Shown here in pieces: positions 7,892 through 17,668 of a DNA stretch of 42,049 bases (positions are counted from its first letter, which is position 1; each line of letters opens with the position of its first letter). A model generated the notes under the pieces. The model was given only the letters and a program-made list of their open reading frames with translations. It searched no databases and was not told where the DNA came from. Origin of the DNA: Bacteroidales bacterium. GTDB taxonomy: Bacteria > Bacteroidota > Bacteroidia > Bacteroidales > F082. The stretch spans positions 1 to 42,049 of the forward strand of contig JAGBVS010000043.1 of NCBI GenBank assembly GCA_017630195.1, read 5' to 3'. The translations under genes and the position numbers were made by a program.

Positions 7892-10800
7892 ATGTTAAGA
7901 AAATTACTATTTACCCTCTGCATCATGCTGACATCGTGGTCGTTAGCATATGCGCAAGTTGGACGACTCCAAGGTGTTGTTGTCGACAAAGACACTGGCG
8001 AACCAATTCCATTTGCAAACATTATTTTGGAAAATGGCGGTACCCAAGTTGGTGGTGCCAGTTCTGACTTTGATGGCAACTATGACATCAACCCGATCCC
8101 TCCGGGAACCTACGACTTGAAAGCAACTTTCGTTGGTTACAACACTTTCATCATGAAAGGTATTGTTATTCCAGCTAACAAGATTACTTTCCAAGACGTT
8201 AACATGAGCATGCAATCAGAAATGTTGGATGCTGTTGAGATTGTTGACTACAAGGTGCCTTTGATTTCAAAGGATAACACATCTGGTGGTGCTACAATTA
8301 CTGCGGAAGAAATTGCTAAGATGCCTCAACGTTCAGCATCAGCTGTAGCAGCGAGCGTCGGTGGCGTTTTCTCAAGTGACGGTGAAGCAGGTAACATGCG
8401 TGGTGCCCGTGACGGCGCTACTTACTACGTTGACGGCGTACGTGTTATCGGTTCTGCAACTGTACCTCAATCTGCTATTGACCAAGTTGAAGTTCTCTTA
8501 TCAGGTACTCCAGCTATGTATGGTGACGCTACAGGCGGTATCATCAACATGACAACTAAAGGTCCTTCAAGAACCTTTGGCGCTGGCGTTGAAATGGAAA
8601 CTTCAGAATTATTGGACAGCTATGGACATAACAGAGTTGGTCTTAATGTTCAAGGTCCATTGATTAAAGGTAAAAATAGCGAAACTGCTTTGTTAGGTTT
8701 CTTCTTGTCAGGAGAATTTAACTACGATCGTGATGGTGCTCTTTCTGCTGTCGGTCATTACAGAGCTACTGACGAATGGTTAGAGTACATTCAAAACAAT
8801 CCAATCCGTGTTTCCGGTTCAGGTCAAGGTACCTACCTCAACGGTGAATACACAAGAATGGGTTCTATGGAGTACATTAAAAACTCACAAAACACTTCAA
8901 ACTGGAGTGCTAACATCGCAGGTAACATCAATGTTCGTACAACTGAAACAACTAACTTGACTTTCGGTGGTACATTTAACCTTAGTAAGTACAATTCTTA
9001 TAGTAGAAGCAGCGCTTACTTCAACTCAGCTAAAAACGCTGTAGGAAAAGACCAAACATGGCGTGTTTACGGTCGTTTCACTCAAAGATTCCCTTCTCCA
9101 CAAGAAAGTACATCTTTGATTAAGAATTTCTACTACAGTTTACAAGTTGACTATTCTCGCTATAATAGCGAATATGGTGATCCAGATCATTGGGACAATA
9201 TTTGGGATTATGGTTATCTTGGTAAATATACCATCTACAAAACTCCTTCTTATGGTTTCGCTGACTCAACAATCACTGTTACAAATGCAGATGGCTCAAC
9301 ATCTTACTATAGCGGAGTATGGGCAACAACTTCTTGGGATTATGATACTTTAGTAGGCTTTGAAGCTTCAGACCGTAACCCATTGTTGTCAAGATATACA
9401 ACATCCTACTATGATTTGTACACAGATCCACTCGGCCATTATCAAAACTTTACTGACCTTCAACTCGGTGGTGCTCTCTTGAATGGTGATTCTCCTTCAG
9501 CATTCTACGGACTCTACTCAGCTCCAGGTTCTGTTCAATCAAATTATGGATATGGCGAAGTTGATAAATTTAACGTTAACCTTGCTGGTGCTATGACTGT
9601 TGGTAACCACGAAATTAAATTAGGTTTCCAATATGAACAACGTAACAATAGAAGCTATGGTGTAAGCGGTTACAGAATGTGGTATTTGATGAGAAATCTT
9701 GCTAACTTCCATATCCAACAGTTAGACATCGCTAACCCAGAAGTTGTTAGCTATGACGGTTTCGTTGATACAATTCGTTATTACAGAAGATATGACGAAT
9801 CATCACAATATCAATTCGACAAAAATCTCCGTGAAGCATTAGGCCTTAGCGTTGAAGGTTTAGATTGGATCAACATCGACTCTTATGATTTCAATGATAA
9901 TACAATCCAATATTATGACAAAGACGGTGTTATGCATACTGCAACATTATCAAACGGTTTTGATATCAGTATGTTTACTCCAGATGAGTTGACACAAGAT
10001 GGTACCTCATATGTTTCATACTATGGTTATGATTATCAAGGTAATAAGATTAAAGGACAACCAAGCTTTGAAGATTTCTTTACAGAAGTTGACGAAAACG
10101 GTAACTATACACGTCCAGTAGGTTCATTCAAACCTATTTACATGGCTGGTTATATCCAAGATAAATTCGCTTTCAAAGATCTTATCTTCAATATTGGTGT
10201 TCGTGTTGACCGTTTCGATGCTAACCAAAAAGTTTTGAAAGATCCTTATATCCTTTATGACTACAAAACAGTTGGTGATTTAGCTGACGCTAATGGTAAC
10301 ATCACACTTCAAAATGGTTCAGTTGTTGACGTTCCAGATAACATCGGTGATGACTTCGCAGTTTATGTAAATAAAATCGATGACATCTCATCAATCGTAG
10401 GTTACCGTAACGGTAATGTATGGTACGGTGAAGACGGTAAAGAACTTACTGACCCTACAACATTAGATAAAGGTAGCGGTATTTCACCATGGCTCGTTGA
10501 CCCATCACAACGTAGAATCAACACAGCTTCATTTGAAGATTATGACCCACAATGGAGTGTAATGCCTCGTATTTCATTCTCATTCCCAATTTCTGACGAA
10601 GCATTGTTCTTTGCTCACTACGATGTTTTGACACAACGTCCAAATAATAACTTTACTAACATTTATAGTTACTATTACTTTGATCAAATCAGTGGTGCTA
10701 TCGCTAACCCATCATTGAAACCATCACAAACAATTGACTATGAATTAGGTTTTACTCAAAAGTTAACTAACTCATCATCAATGACAATCACTGGTTACTA

Positions 10801-11623
10801 TCGTGAGTTGCGTAATATGATTCAGTTGTATCGTTATACAGGTGCTTATCCTAAAGATTATACATCATTCAGCAACTTAGACTTTGGTACAGTTAAAGGT
10901 TTCACAGCATCATACGACTTACGTAGAACAGGTAATGTTCGTTTGCGTGCAAGTTATACTTTACAATTTACCAATGCAACTGGTGCAAGTACAACAACCA
11001 TGTCTTCATTAATTGCAGCAGGTGTTCCTAACTTACGTTCTACATTCCCAATGCCATGGGACCGTCGTCATCAATTCAATATTGTTCTCGACTATCGTTT
11101 TGGTGAAGGAAAAGACTATAATGGACCTGTTACAAAACGTGAAAACAAGAAAAATATCCAATGGTTGGCTAACACAGGTGCTAGTTTGACAGTTAATGGT
11201 GGTTCAGGTACTCCATATACATCAGCTAAGAACATTTCATCACCTATTTCTCCATCTACAAATATTTTGAATGGTTCAATGTATGGTTCACGTCTTCCAT
11301 GGTCATTCCGTTTTGACCTCCGTGTTGACAAAGACATCAACTTGAAACTCGGTAAAAAAGATGGTGAAAATGGTCGTGATGCTTATATGAATGTATATCT
11401 CCAAGTGTTGAATCTCTTGAATTCTAAAAATATCATGGGCGTTTATAATGCAACAGGTAACCCAGACGATGACGGTTATTTGACAGCCCCTGAATATCAA
11501 CGTGAAATCCAAATTCAAAGAGACCCACAAGCATATACAGATTTATATAGCTTATATGTAAATTATGCTGGTCACTATTCACAACCACGTCAAATTAGAT
11601 TTGGTGTAATCTTTAACTTCTAA
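7892..11623 (+). CDS. TonB-dependent outer-membrane receptor with CarboxypepD_reg domain
   Basis: The protein has 1243 residues. The signal peptide ends at LAYAQ (about 22). A CarboxypepD_reg-like domain spans about 25-105 (GRLQGVVVDKDTGEPIPFAN). The plug domain follows (about 125-235), with GARDGATYYVDGVRVIG and GDATGGIINMTTKG. A 22-strand-type barrel fills the rest, ending in the typical aromatic terminus FGVIFNF. The protein should import or handle a bound substrate using TonB energy. No SusD-like lipoprotein follows. Instead a very large secreted protein and a PorV-like barrel follow, at 25 and 32 bp. Codon choice is strongly biased (GGT, GTT, ACA, CCA), suggesting high expression. The substrate cannot be inferred. 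Confidence 0.93.
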   Translation: MLRKLLFTLCIMLTSWSLAYAQVGRLQGVVVDKDTGEPIPFANIILENGGTQVGGASSDFDGNYDINPIPPGTYDLKATFVGYNTFIMKGIVIPANKITFQDVNMSMQSEMLDAVEIVDYKVPLISKDNTSGGATITAEEIAKMPQRSASAVAASVGGVFSSDGEAGNMRGARDGATYYVDGVRVIGSATVPQSAIDQVEVLLSGTPAMYGDATGGIINMTTKGPSRTFGAGVEMETSELLDSYGHNRVGLNVQGPLIKGKNSETALLGFFLSGEFNYDRDGALSAVGHYRATDEWLEYIQNNPIRVSGSGQGTYLNGEYTRMGSMEYIKNSQNTSNWSANIAGNINVRTTETTNLTFGGTFNLSKYNSYSRSSAYFNSAKNAVGKDQTWRVYGRFTQRFPSPQESTSLIKNFYYSLQVDYSRYNSEYGDPDHWDNIWDYGYLGKYTIYKTPSYGFADSTITVTNADGSTSYYSGVWATTSWDYDTLVGFEASDRNPLLSRYTTSYYDLYTDPLGHYQNFTDLQLGGALLNGDSPSAFYGLYSAPGSVQSNYGYGEVDKFNVNLAGAMTVGNHEIKLGFQYEQRNNRSYGVSGYRMWYLMRNLANFHIQQLDIANPEVVSYDGFVDTIRYYRRYDESSQYQFDKNLREALGLSVEGLDWINIDSYDFNDNTIQYYDKDGVMHTATLSNGFDISMFTPDELTQDGTSYVSYYGYDYQGNKIKGQPSFEDFFTEVDENGNYTRPVGSFKPIYMAGYIQDKFAFKDLIFNIGVRVDRFDANQKVLKDPYILYDYKTVGDLADANGNITLQNGSVVDVPDNIGDDFAVYVNKIDDISSIVGYRNGNVWYGEDGKELTDPTTLDKGSGISPWLVDPSQRRINTASFEDYDPQWSVMPRISFSFPISDEALFFAHYDVLTQRPNNNFTNIYSYYYFDQISGAIANPSLKPSQTIDYELGFTQKLTNSSSMTITGYYRELRNMIQLYRYTGAYPKDYTSFSNLDFGTVKGFTASYDLRRTGNVRLRASYTLQFTNATGASTTTMSSLIAAGVPNLRSTFPMPWDRRHQFNIVLDYRFGEGKDYNGPVTKRENKKNIQWLANTGASLTVNGGSGTPYTSAKNISSPISPSTNILNGSMYGSRLPWSFRFDLRVDKDINLKLGKKDGENGRDAYMNVYLQVLNLLNSKNIMGVYNATGNPDDDGYLTAPEYQREIQIQRDPQAYTDLYSLYVNYAGHYSQPRQIRFGVIFNF

Positions 11624-11648
11624 ACAGAAATAAAAAATTACTGAAAAT

Positions 11649-14600
11649 ATGAAGACTATTGTTCGTTTATTAATTGTTGCATTCCTTTTCATGAATGTAA
11701 CAGAATTGAGAGCAGAGAAGGTCAAAATGAATGACTCTAAATCTCGTGCTATCAGAGGTACAACAGCTGGATGTTCTCCGTCTTCTACATTTGCTTGGTT
11801 GAATATCAACAATGCAAGAGTACGTGTTAATGCCGGTGGTGACATGTGGTGGGATTTACCTGGTGGAACAGGATCTAAATATTATATTCCTGCTAATGGT
11901 TCAGCTACATCATTGTATGCTGGTTCTCTTTGGATCGCTGGTCTCGACATTAACCAACAGTTGAAGTGTGCTGCTATCCGTTTCCGTCAAGTTGGTAACG
12001 ACTTCTGGACAGGCCCTCTTACTATAGATGGTACTGCTTCAATTCTTCCAGAAACATGTATGGAATACGATAAAATGTACACTATCACACGTGCTGAAGT
12101 TGATGAATTCTTAGCAAATTGTGATCCGGAAACAGGTGATTTCAATCCTGCTGAAGGTTATGAAATCCCTACATCAATCGCAAATTGGCCAGCTCACGGT
12201 GACCCTTCAAAAGGTATGAGTAATTACTTAGCTCCATTCTTTGATAGAAATGGCGACGGTAAATATATACCTCAAGATGGTGATTATCCTTATTATGATA
12301 TCGATAATGAACTTTGTCATAGCCAAGTTCCTACAATGGACGAATCTGTAGAAGGTTCTATTGAAGGTTCTATCTTAGCTGACCAAGTTATCAAAGGTGA
12401 CCAAACTATTTGGTGGGTTTTCAACGATAAAGGTAATGCTCACACAGAAACAGGTGGTTCTGCTATCGGTATGGAAATTAGAGCTCAAGCTTTTGCTTTC
12501 GCTACTAATGATGAAATCAACAACATGACTTTCTATAGTTATGAAATTATCAACCGTTCAACTTATACCTTAACAAATACTTACTTCTCACCTTGGACTG
12601 ACGTTGACCTTGGTTATTCAAGAGATGACTTTGTCGGTTGTGATGTGAGCCGTGGTTTAGGTTATGGTTATAATGGTTCTAACATTGACGGTAATGGTGA
12701 ACCTGAATCATACGGTGCTAATCCTCCTGCAGTAGGTGTTGACTTCTTCCAAGGTCCATATTTGGATCCAGACGGAATCGACAATCCTAAATATAATCCT
12801 ACAACAGGTGAAAACTGTGATGAAAGTATTAATGGTGTTAACTTCGGTAATGGTATTGTTGACGATGAACGTTTCGGTATGCGCCGTTTCGTTTATCACG
12901 ATAATGATGCTACTGACCACGGTGACCCTGACAAAGCTTCAGAATATTATAACTACCTTAGAGGTATTTGGAAAAATGGTGACAAAATGCATTTCGGTGG
13001 TAATGCTTTCCCTGGTTCACCAGGTGTAACAGAAGTTCCTTGTGACTTCATGTTCCCATACGATTCTGACCCTTGTGATTGGGGTACAGGTGGTTTACCA
13101 ACAGGTTTCCCTGGTTATTGGAGTGAAGAAACTGGTAATAACGGTTCTCCAAATAACCCTGCTGACCGTCGTTTCATGCAATCAGCTGGTCCTTTCACAT
13201 TGAAACCAGGTGCTGTTAACTATATTACTTTCGGTGTGCCATGGGCTCGTTCATCAGCTGGTACAGCTTGGGCTTCAGTAGAATTATTACGCCGTGTTGA
13301 CGATAAATGTCAATCAATGTTTGACAACTGCTTTGACGTTCTCGATGGTCCTGATGCTCCAGACCTCACATTCCGTGAACTTGACAAGAAACTCATCGTT
13401 TATATTTCTAACTCAGAAAATTCAAACAACTACGGTGAATCTTATACAGAAGTTGACCCACAAATATGCGGTCCTCTTGCTACTGACTCAACATTACGTA
13501 ACGACTCAACATATCGTTTCGAAGGTTATGTTATATATCAATTAGCTAATAAAGAAGTTAGTGTTGAAGATCTTAACGACATCTCAAAAGCTCGTATCGT
13601 TTATCAATGCGACGTTAAGAACGATGTATCAAGAATCATTAACTATATCTATGATGATCAGTTACAAGCTTCTGTACCTACACTAATGGTTGAAGGTAAT
13701 GACGAAGGTATTAAAAATACATTTGTTATCACTCAAGACGAATTTACAACAACAGGTGACGTAAATTTGGTTAACCATAAGACATATTATTATATGGCAA
13801 TTTCTTATGCTTATAATAATTATCAAGATTATGAAATCGATCCTAACAACCCAGTTGCATTGTACGGTCAAAAGACTCCATACCTTGCAGGTCGTAAGAA
13901 TATCAAATTGTACTCAGCAGTTCCTCACAAAACTGTAAATGGTACAGTGATAAATTCTAATTATGGCGACAAACCACAAATCACACGTTGGGTAGGTCTT
14001 GGTAATGGTGGTAATCAACTTGAACTTACAGATGAAACTGTAAATGAAATCTTAAGCAAACAACCAGCAAGCGAAACTAATGTGTTTGGTAGTCCAGACT
14101 ATCCAATAGCATATCACCCAACTTATAAAGCTGGTTATGGTCCTATCGATGTTAAGATTATCGACCCATTGAATGTTGTATCAACAGAATATGCTATTTG
14201 GTTTGAAGATTTCAAACATAAGTATATCAAAAATGTTACTGGTGATGTTATTGTATTAGGTGATTCAACAGAAAAACAAATTTTCAGATGGAAACTTAAA
14301 GATTTAAATACAGGCGAAGTATTTGAATCAGATACAACATCAGATTTCCAATCAGAAAATATTTTCCTTGAAAGAGGTATTTCTGTTACAGTATATCAAC
14401 CATGGAATGTCGGACCACTCCAAGTTGGTACTCACTTCAATTCTTCATCTAACTCATACGACGCTGTATGGCGTACACTTGCACCAAATAATGGTCTTAT
14501 CACAACTTCAGTTACATATGCCGACTCTTCAAATAGATGGTTAAGCGGTATCAGAGATGATGATAATATTCCTTCATCACCAATCAACTGGATTCGTTCA

Positions 14601-15977
14601 GGTAACTATGGTAACCAAGATGATGCAAGTGAAAACGACTATAGTGTTGCTTCAACATCTACAGGTGTATCAAAACCATATGACCCATCAGAAGATTATG
14701 AAAATATTGCTGATGGTACATGGGCTCCAATGATTTTAACAACTCCTTATATTAGCAATGTTCCAGGTCCTCTTCACAAAACTAACTGTAGAGTTGACTC
14801 ACTCTTCAGAAGATTAGGTTCTATTGACATCGTTTTAACTGCTGATAAATCAAAATGGACTCGTTGTGCTGTAATCGAAATGTGTGGTGATAAGAATTTA
14901 TCTGAAGGCAATGCTCCATCATTCACATTACGTAGAGCTCCATCAGTTGATAAAGAAGGCAAACCATGTACAGATATGGAAATGGAAGCAAGTACTGATC
15001 CAAATGCTGCTAACTATATCTCTTCAAGAGGTATGAGCTGGTTCCCAGGTTATGCTATCGATGTCGAAACTGGTGCACGTCTCAACATGTGCTTCTCAGA
15101 AGATTCATTCTATCCTGATTTGAACGGCCGCGATATGTTATTCAACCCACCAGCATTGAAAGAAACAACAGTATTGTCAGCTCCATTAGCACAGCTTTCA
15201 GACCCAGTATTGTTCGATGCAGTAGATGCAACTCCAGTATTTGGTGGTAAACACTTTGTATATGTATTCCCAATGAATGACGCTGGTGAACAAGGTACAT
15301 TAATGTACAAATCACCTGCTTATGATGCTGGTGCATACATCTGCAATACATTGAAGGAAATAGAAACATTAGCTTCAGCACACCAAAAAGTTCACTACAT
15401 TAAGTTCTGGGGTCAACCATTATGGGTTGGTATGCCAATGGCTGTAGAAGGAAGAGAATGGTTACAAGAAGGTAATCCTGTTAAAATTTCTGTACGTGTT
15501 GCAACTCCATACAGATCTGGCTATAGCGATATGCCACTTGAACAAGTAACAGATGAGTTATATGATACAGAAGAACATAATGGTTACCAACCATATTATA
15601 CATTCTCAACAAACGGTTGTGCACCAACACTCAAAGATCTTGAAAAAGGCGAAAGCGATCTTAATATGATTACCGTAGTACCTAACCCATACTATGCATT
15701 CTCAACATATGAAGATAACGCTCTTACACATAATGTAAAGATTGCTAACGTTCCAGATAAGTGCGTTGTGACAATCTATACAGTAAATGGTGCTAAGATT
15801 CGTCAATTCAAGAAAGACTCAAATGTTACATCAATCGATTGGGATTTGACTAACCATGCTAATACACCTATTGCTTCAGGTTTCTATATCATCCATGTTA
15901 GAGACCTCGTAAATGGTGGTGAAAAGACAGTTAAATTCTATTGTGCAATGCGTCAAGTTGACTTAAATACATTCTAA
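11649..15977 (+). CDS. Very large surface protein with T9SS-like C-terminal sorting domain
   Basis: The protein has 1442 residues. A signal peptide (about 1-23, ending LRAEK) precedes an N-terminal region with AGSLWIAGLD and a Ca-binding-like loop DRNGDGKYIPQDGD. Aromatic, Gly/Asn-rich segments follow (DVDLGYSRDDFVGCD, PPAVGVDFFQGP). The last 100 residues form a sorting-type Ig domain that starts at VVPNPYYAFS (about 1343). It continues with VVTIYTVNGAKIRQF, DWDLTNHANTPIASGFYIIHV and an unusual tail CAMRQVDLNTF. No catalytic motif was recognised. A 12-bp tandem duplication at 12351-12374 gives EGSIEGSI. Its place between a TonB receptor and a PorV-like protein points to T9SS export and surface display; this is inference. 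Confidence 0.85.
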   Translation: MKTIVRLLIVAFLFMNVTELRAEKVKMNDSKSRAIRGTTAGCSPSSTFAWLNINNARVRVNAGGDMWWDLPGGTGSKYYIPANGSATSLYAGSLWIAGLDINQQLKCAAIRFRQVGNDFWTGPLTIDGTASILPETCMEYDKMYTITRAEVDEFLANCDPETGDFNPAEGYEIPTSIANWPAHGDPSKGMSNYLAPFFDRNGDGKYIPQDGDYPYYDIDNELCHSQVPTMDESVEGSIEGSILADQVIKGDQTIWWVFNDKGNAHTETGGSAIGMEIRAQAFAFATNDEINNMTFYSYEIINRSTYTLTNTYFSPWTDVDLGYSRDDFVGCDVSRGLGYGYNGSNIDGNGEPESYGANPPAVGVDFFQGPYLDPDGIDNPKYNPTTGENCDESINGVNFGNGIVDDERFGMRRFVYHDNDATDHGDPDKASEYYNYLRGIWKNGDKMHFGGNAFPGSPGVTEVPCDFMFPYDSDPCDWGTGGLPTGFPGYWSEETGNNGSPNNPADRRFMQSAGPFTLKPGAVNYITFGVPWARSSAGTAWASVELLRRVDDKCQSMFDNCFDVLDGPDAPDLTFRELDKKLIVYISNSENSNNYGESYTEVDPQICGPLATDSTLRNDSTYRFEGYVIYQLANKEVSVEDLNDISKARIVYQCDVKNDVSRIINYIYDDQLQASVPTLMVEGNDEGIKNTFVITQDEFTTTGDVNLVNHKTYYYMAISYAYNNYQDYEIDPNNPVALYGQKTPYLAGRKNIKLYSAVPHKTVNGTVINSNYGDKPQITRWVGLGNGGNQLELTDETVNEILSKQPASETNVFGSPDYPIAYHPTYKAGYGPIDVKIIDPLNVVSTEYAIWFEDFKHKYIKNVTGDVIVLGDSTEKQIFRWKLKDLNTGEVFESDTTSDFQSENIFLERGISVTVYQPWNVGPLQVGTHFNSSSNSYDAVWRTLAPNNGLITTSVTYADSSNRWLSGIRDDDNIPSSPINWIRSGNYGNQDDASENDYSVASTSTGVSKPYDPSEDYENIADGTWAPMILTTPYISNVPGPLHKTNCRVDSLFRRLGSIDIVLTADKSKWTRCAVIEMCGDKNLSEGNAPSFTLRRAPSVDKEGKPCTDMEMEASTDPNAANYISSRGMSWFPGYAIDVETGARLNMCFSEDSFYPDLNGRDMLFNPPALKETTVLSAPLAQLSDPVLFDAVDATPVFGGKHFVYVFPMNDAGEQGTLMYKSPAYDAGAYICNTLKEIETLASAHQKVHYIKFWGQPLWVGMPMAVEGREWLQEGNPVKISVRVATPYRSGYSDMPLEQVTDELYDTEEHNGYQPYYTFSTNGCAPTLKDLEKGESDLNMITVVPNPYYAFSTYEDNALTHNVKIANVPDKCVVTIYTVNGAKIRQFKKDSNVTSIDWDLTNHANTPIASGFYIIHVRDLVNGGEKTVKFYCAMRQVDLNTF

Positions 15978-16009
15978 TTATTATGCGAACAAAATTAAAA
16001 AGTACGATC

Positions 16010-17074
16010 ATGAAAAAGTTATTTAAATCCATCGTTATAGTAAGCTTGACAATCTTAGTATTAGGATTAAGCAATACAGCATTCGCAGGTAATAAGGATA
16101 GAACAGGTCAAGCTGGTGCAACAGAATTGTTAATTAACCCATGGGCTTCATCAGCTGGTTGGGGTAATGCAGGTATGTCATCAATTCACGGTGTAGAAGC
16201 TATGTGGAGTAACGTTGCAGGTATTACTGGAACAAACTCTATAGATTTGAACTTCTCATACACAAATTGGTTAAAAGGTTCAGACGTTAATGCTTACTCA
16301 TTCGGTTTCCTCGCAAGAGTTTCTGAATCAGTTGTAGCTGGTCTCTACGTTATGTCATTCAACCCAGGTGAAATCTACAGAACTACAGAAGAATCTCCTG
16401 ATATGACATTAGGTACTTTCAAACCAAATTTGATGAATATTAACGTAGCAGTTGCTAAATCATTCTCAAATAGTATTCATGCAGGTTTCGTTTTGAAAAT
16501 CATAAGCGAATCAATTTCTGATATGGTTGGTACTGGTTTCGCTCTCGATGCTGGTATCCAATATGTAACAGGTATTACAGACAATATTCACTTTGGTATC
16601 ACATTGAAGAACATTGGTACAACAATGAAATTCGGCGGTGACGGTATCTCATTCAAAGCAAATCCAGATTCATTCTGGGGATCTGAACTTACAGTTATCC
16701 ACCGTGCTGACCAATTTGAATTGCCAACACAATTGAATATTGCTGCTGCATACGATTTCAATTTCACAAATGGATCACGCCTCACAGCTGCTGGTAACTT
16801 CTCTTCAAACTCTTTCTCAAAAGACCAAGTAACATTAGGTCTTGAAGGAGCTTTCAAAGATTACTTGATCCTTCGTGCTGGTTACACAATTGAAAACGGT
16901 ATCTGGAAAGATATTGAATTAGATGACTGCACAAACGTAAACAATGGCTTGTCAATGGGTGCTTCAGTACAAGCTCCTCTTAGTGAAAATATGAAAGTCT
17001 CTGTTGACTATTCATACCAACACACACACCATTGGAACGGTACTCACACTATAGGCGCAAGAATTATTTTCTAA
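16010..17074 (+). CDS. PorV/PorQ-family outer-membrane beta-barrel protein
   Basis: The protein has 354 residues from MKKLFKSIVIV. A signal peptide ends near NTAFAG. The mature N-terminus, with GQAGATELLINPWASSAGWGN, GMSSIHGVEAMWSNVAGI and later SFNPGEIYRT, fits the PorV/PorQ (FadL-like) family, and the last strand ends in GARIIF. PorV is the T9SS subunit that receives substrates from the translocon and passes them to the attachment complex. An ATG at 15983 would add nine basic residues; I prefer 16010 because it starts a normal signal peptide. As the third gene of the operon it may be a dedicated shuttle for the 1442-aa protein (inference). Confidence 0.85.
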   Translation: MKKLFKSIVIVSLTILVLGLSNTAFAGNKDRTGQAGATELLINPWASSAGWGNAGMSSIHGVEAMWSNVAGITGTNSIDLNFSYTNWLKGSDVNAYSFGFLARVSESVVAGLYVMSFNPGEIYRTTEESPDMTLGTFKPNLMNINVAVAKSFSNSIHAGFVLKIISESISDMVGTGFALDAGIQYVTGITDNIHFGITLKNIGTTMKFGGDGISFKANPDSFWGSELTVIHRADQFELPTQLNIAAAYDFNFTNGSRLTAAGNFSSNSFSKDQVTLGLEGAFKDYLILRAGYTIENGIWKDIELDDCTNVNNGLSMGASVQAPLSENMKVSVDYSYQHTHHWNGTHTIGARIIF

Positions 17075-17076
17075 AG

Positions 17077-17110
17077 ATTGACCTATATAATAAAATAATT
17101 CGTATCTTTG
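17077..17110 (+). promoter_or_regulatory. greA promoter
   Basis: The -7 box TATCTTTG lies at 17103-17110, with ATTG at 17077-17080 spaced 22 bp upstream. Transcription should begin near 17117, about 75 nt before the greA ATG at 17191. The promoter begins three bases after the stop of the PorV-like gene. Confidence 0.65.
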
Positions 17111-17126
17111 CATACGATTAAACAAA

Positions 17127-17164
17127 AGGGCCCTTATTTCGGTAAGGGTCTCTTTTTTCTTTTT
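17127..17164 (+). terminator. Terminator-like hairpin inside the greA leader (possible attenuator)
   Basis: CCCTTA and TAAGGG pair around a short loop, extended outward by G-C and G-T pairs, and are followed at once by a long T-rich run (TTTTTTCTTTTTT). It lies just downstream of the promoter at 17103-17110 and upstream of greA, so it cannot be only the end of the previous operon's transcript. It should yield a short leader RNA of about 45 nt unless RNA polymerase reads through. The greA leader of E. coli is known to have a comparable terminator that produces GraL RNAs. Confidence 0.65.
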
Positions 17165-17190
17165 TGTTTATTAAATTTAAATAACATATT

Positions 17191-17664
17191 ATGGCTGAAT
17201 TTGAATATTTTACACAGGCTGGACTTCAGAAATTAAGAGACGAATTGGATCGTCTTATTCTCGAGGAACGTCCAAAAGTCGTTCAGGCAATTGCTGAAGC
17301 TCGTGATAAGGGAGATCTTTCAGAAAATGCCGAATATGATGCTGCTAAAGAAGCTCAACAACATCTTGAAATGAAGATTGTTGAATTGCAACAATTAATC
17401 ATGAGTGCTCGTGTACTTGATGAATCAAAAATGGATACATCTAAGGCTTTGCTTCTCTCAACAGTAAAAATTAAGAACTTGAAGACTAATGCCGTCATGG
17501 CTTATACTCTCGTTCCTGAAAAAGAAGCTGACCTTAAAAATCATAAAATATCCGTTACTTCTCCAATCGCTAAAGGTCTTCTTGGAAAATCTGTTGGTGA
17601 TCAGGTTGAAATACAAGTTCCTGCAGGAAAGGTTATGTTCGAAATCATTGAAATAACACGATAA
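17191..17664 (+). CDS. greA: Transcription elongation factor GreA
   Basis: The protein has 157 residues, the standard family length. The N-terminal coiled coil carries the acidic tip in DLSENAEYDAAKEAQ (about 43-57). That tip enters the RNA polymerase secondary channel and stimulates cleavage of backtracked transcripts. The C-terminal FKBP-like domain (about 85-157) ends in PIAKGLLGKSVGDQVEIQVP and a final IIEITR. It is followed after four bases by the HIT gene, so they form a short operon. The hairpin in its leader suggests regulation by premature termination. Confidence 0.97.
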   Translation: MAEFEYFTQAGLQKLRDELDRLILEERPKVVQAIAEARDKGDLSENAEYDAAKEAQQHLEMKIVELQQLIMSARVLDESKMDTSKALLLSTVKIKNLKTNAVMAYTLVPEKEADLKNHKISVTSPIAKGLLGKSVGDQVEIQVPAGKVMFEIIEITR

Positions 17665-17668
17665 CATT

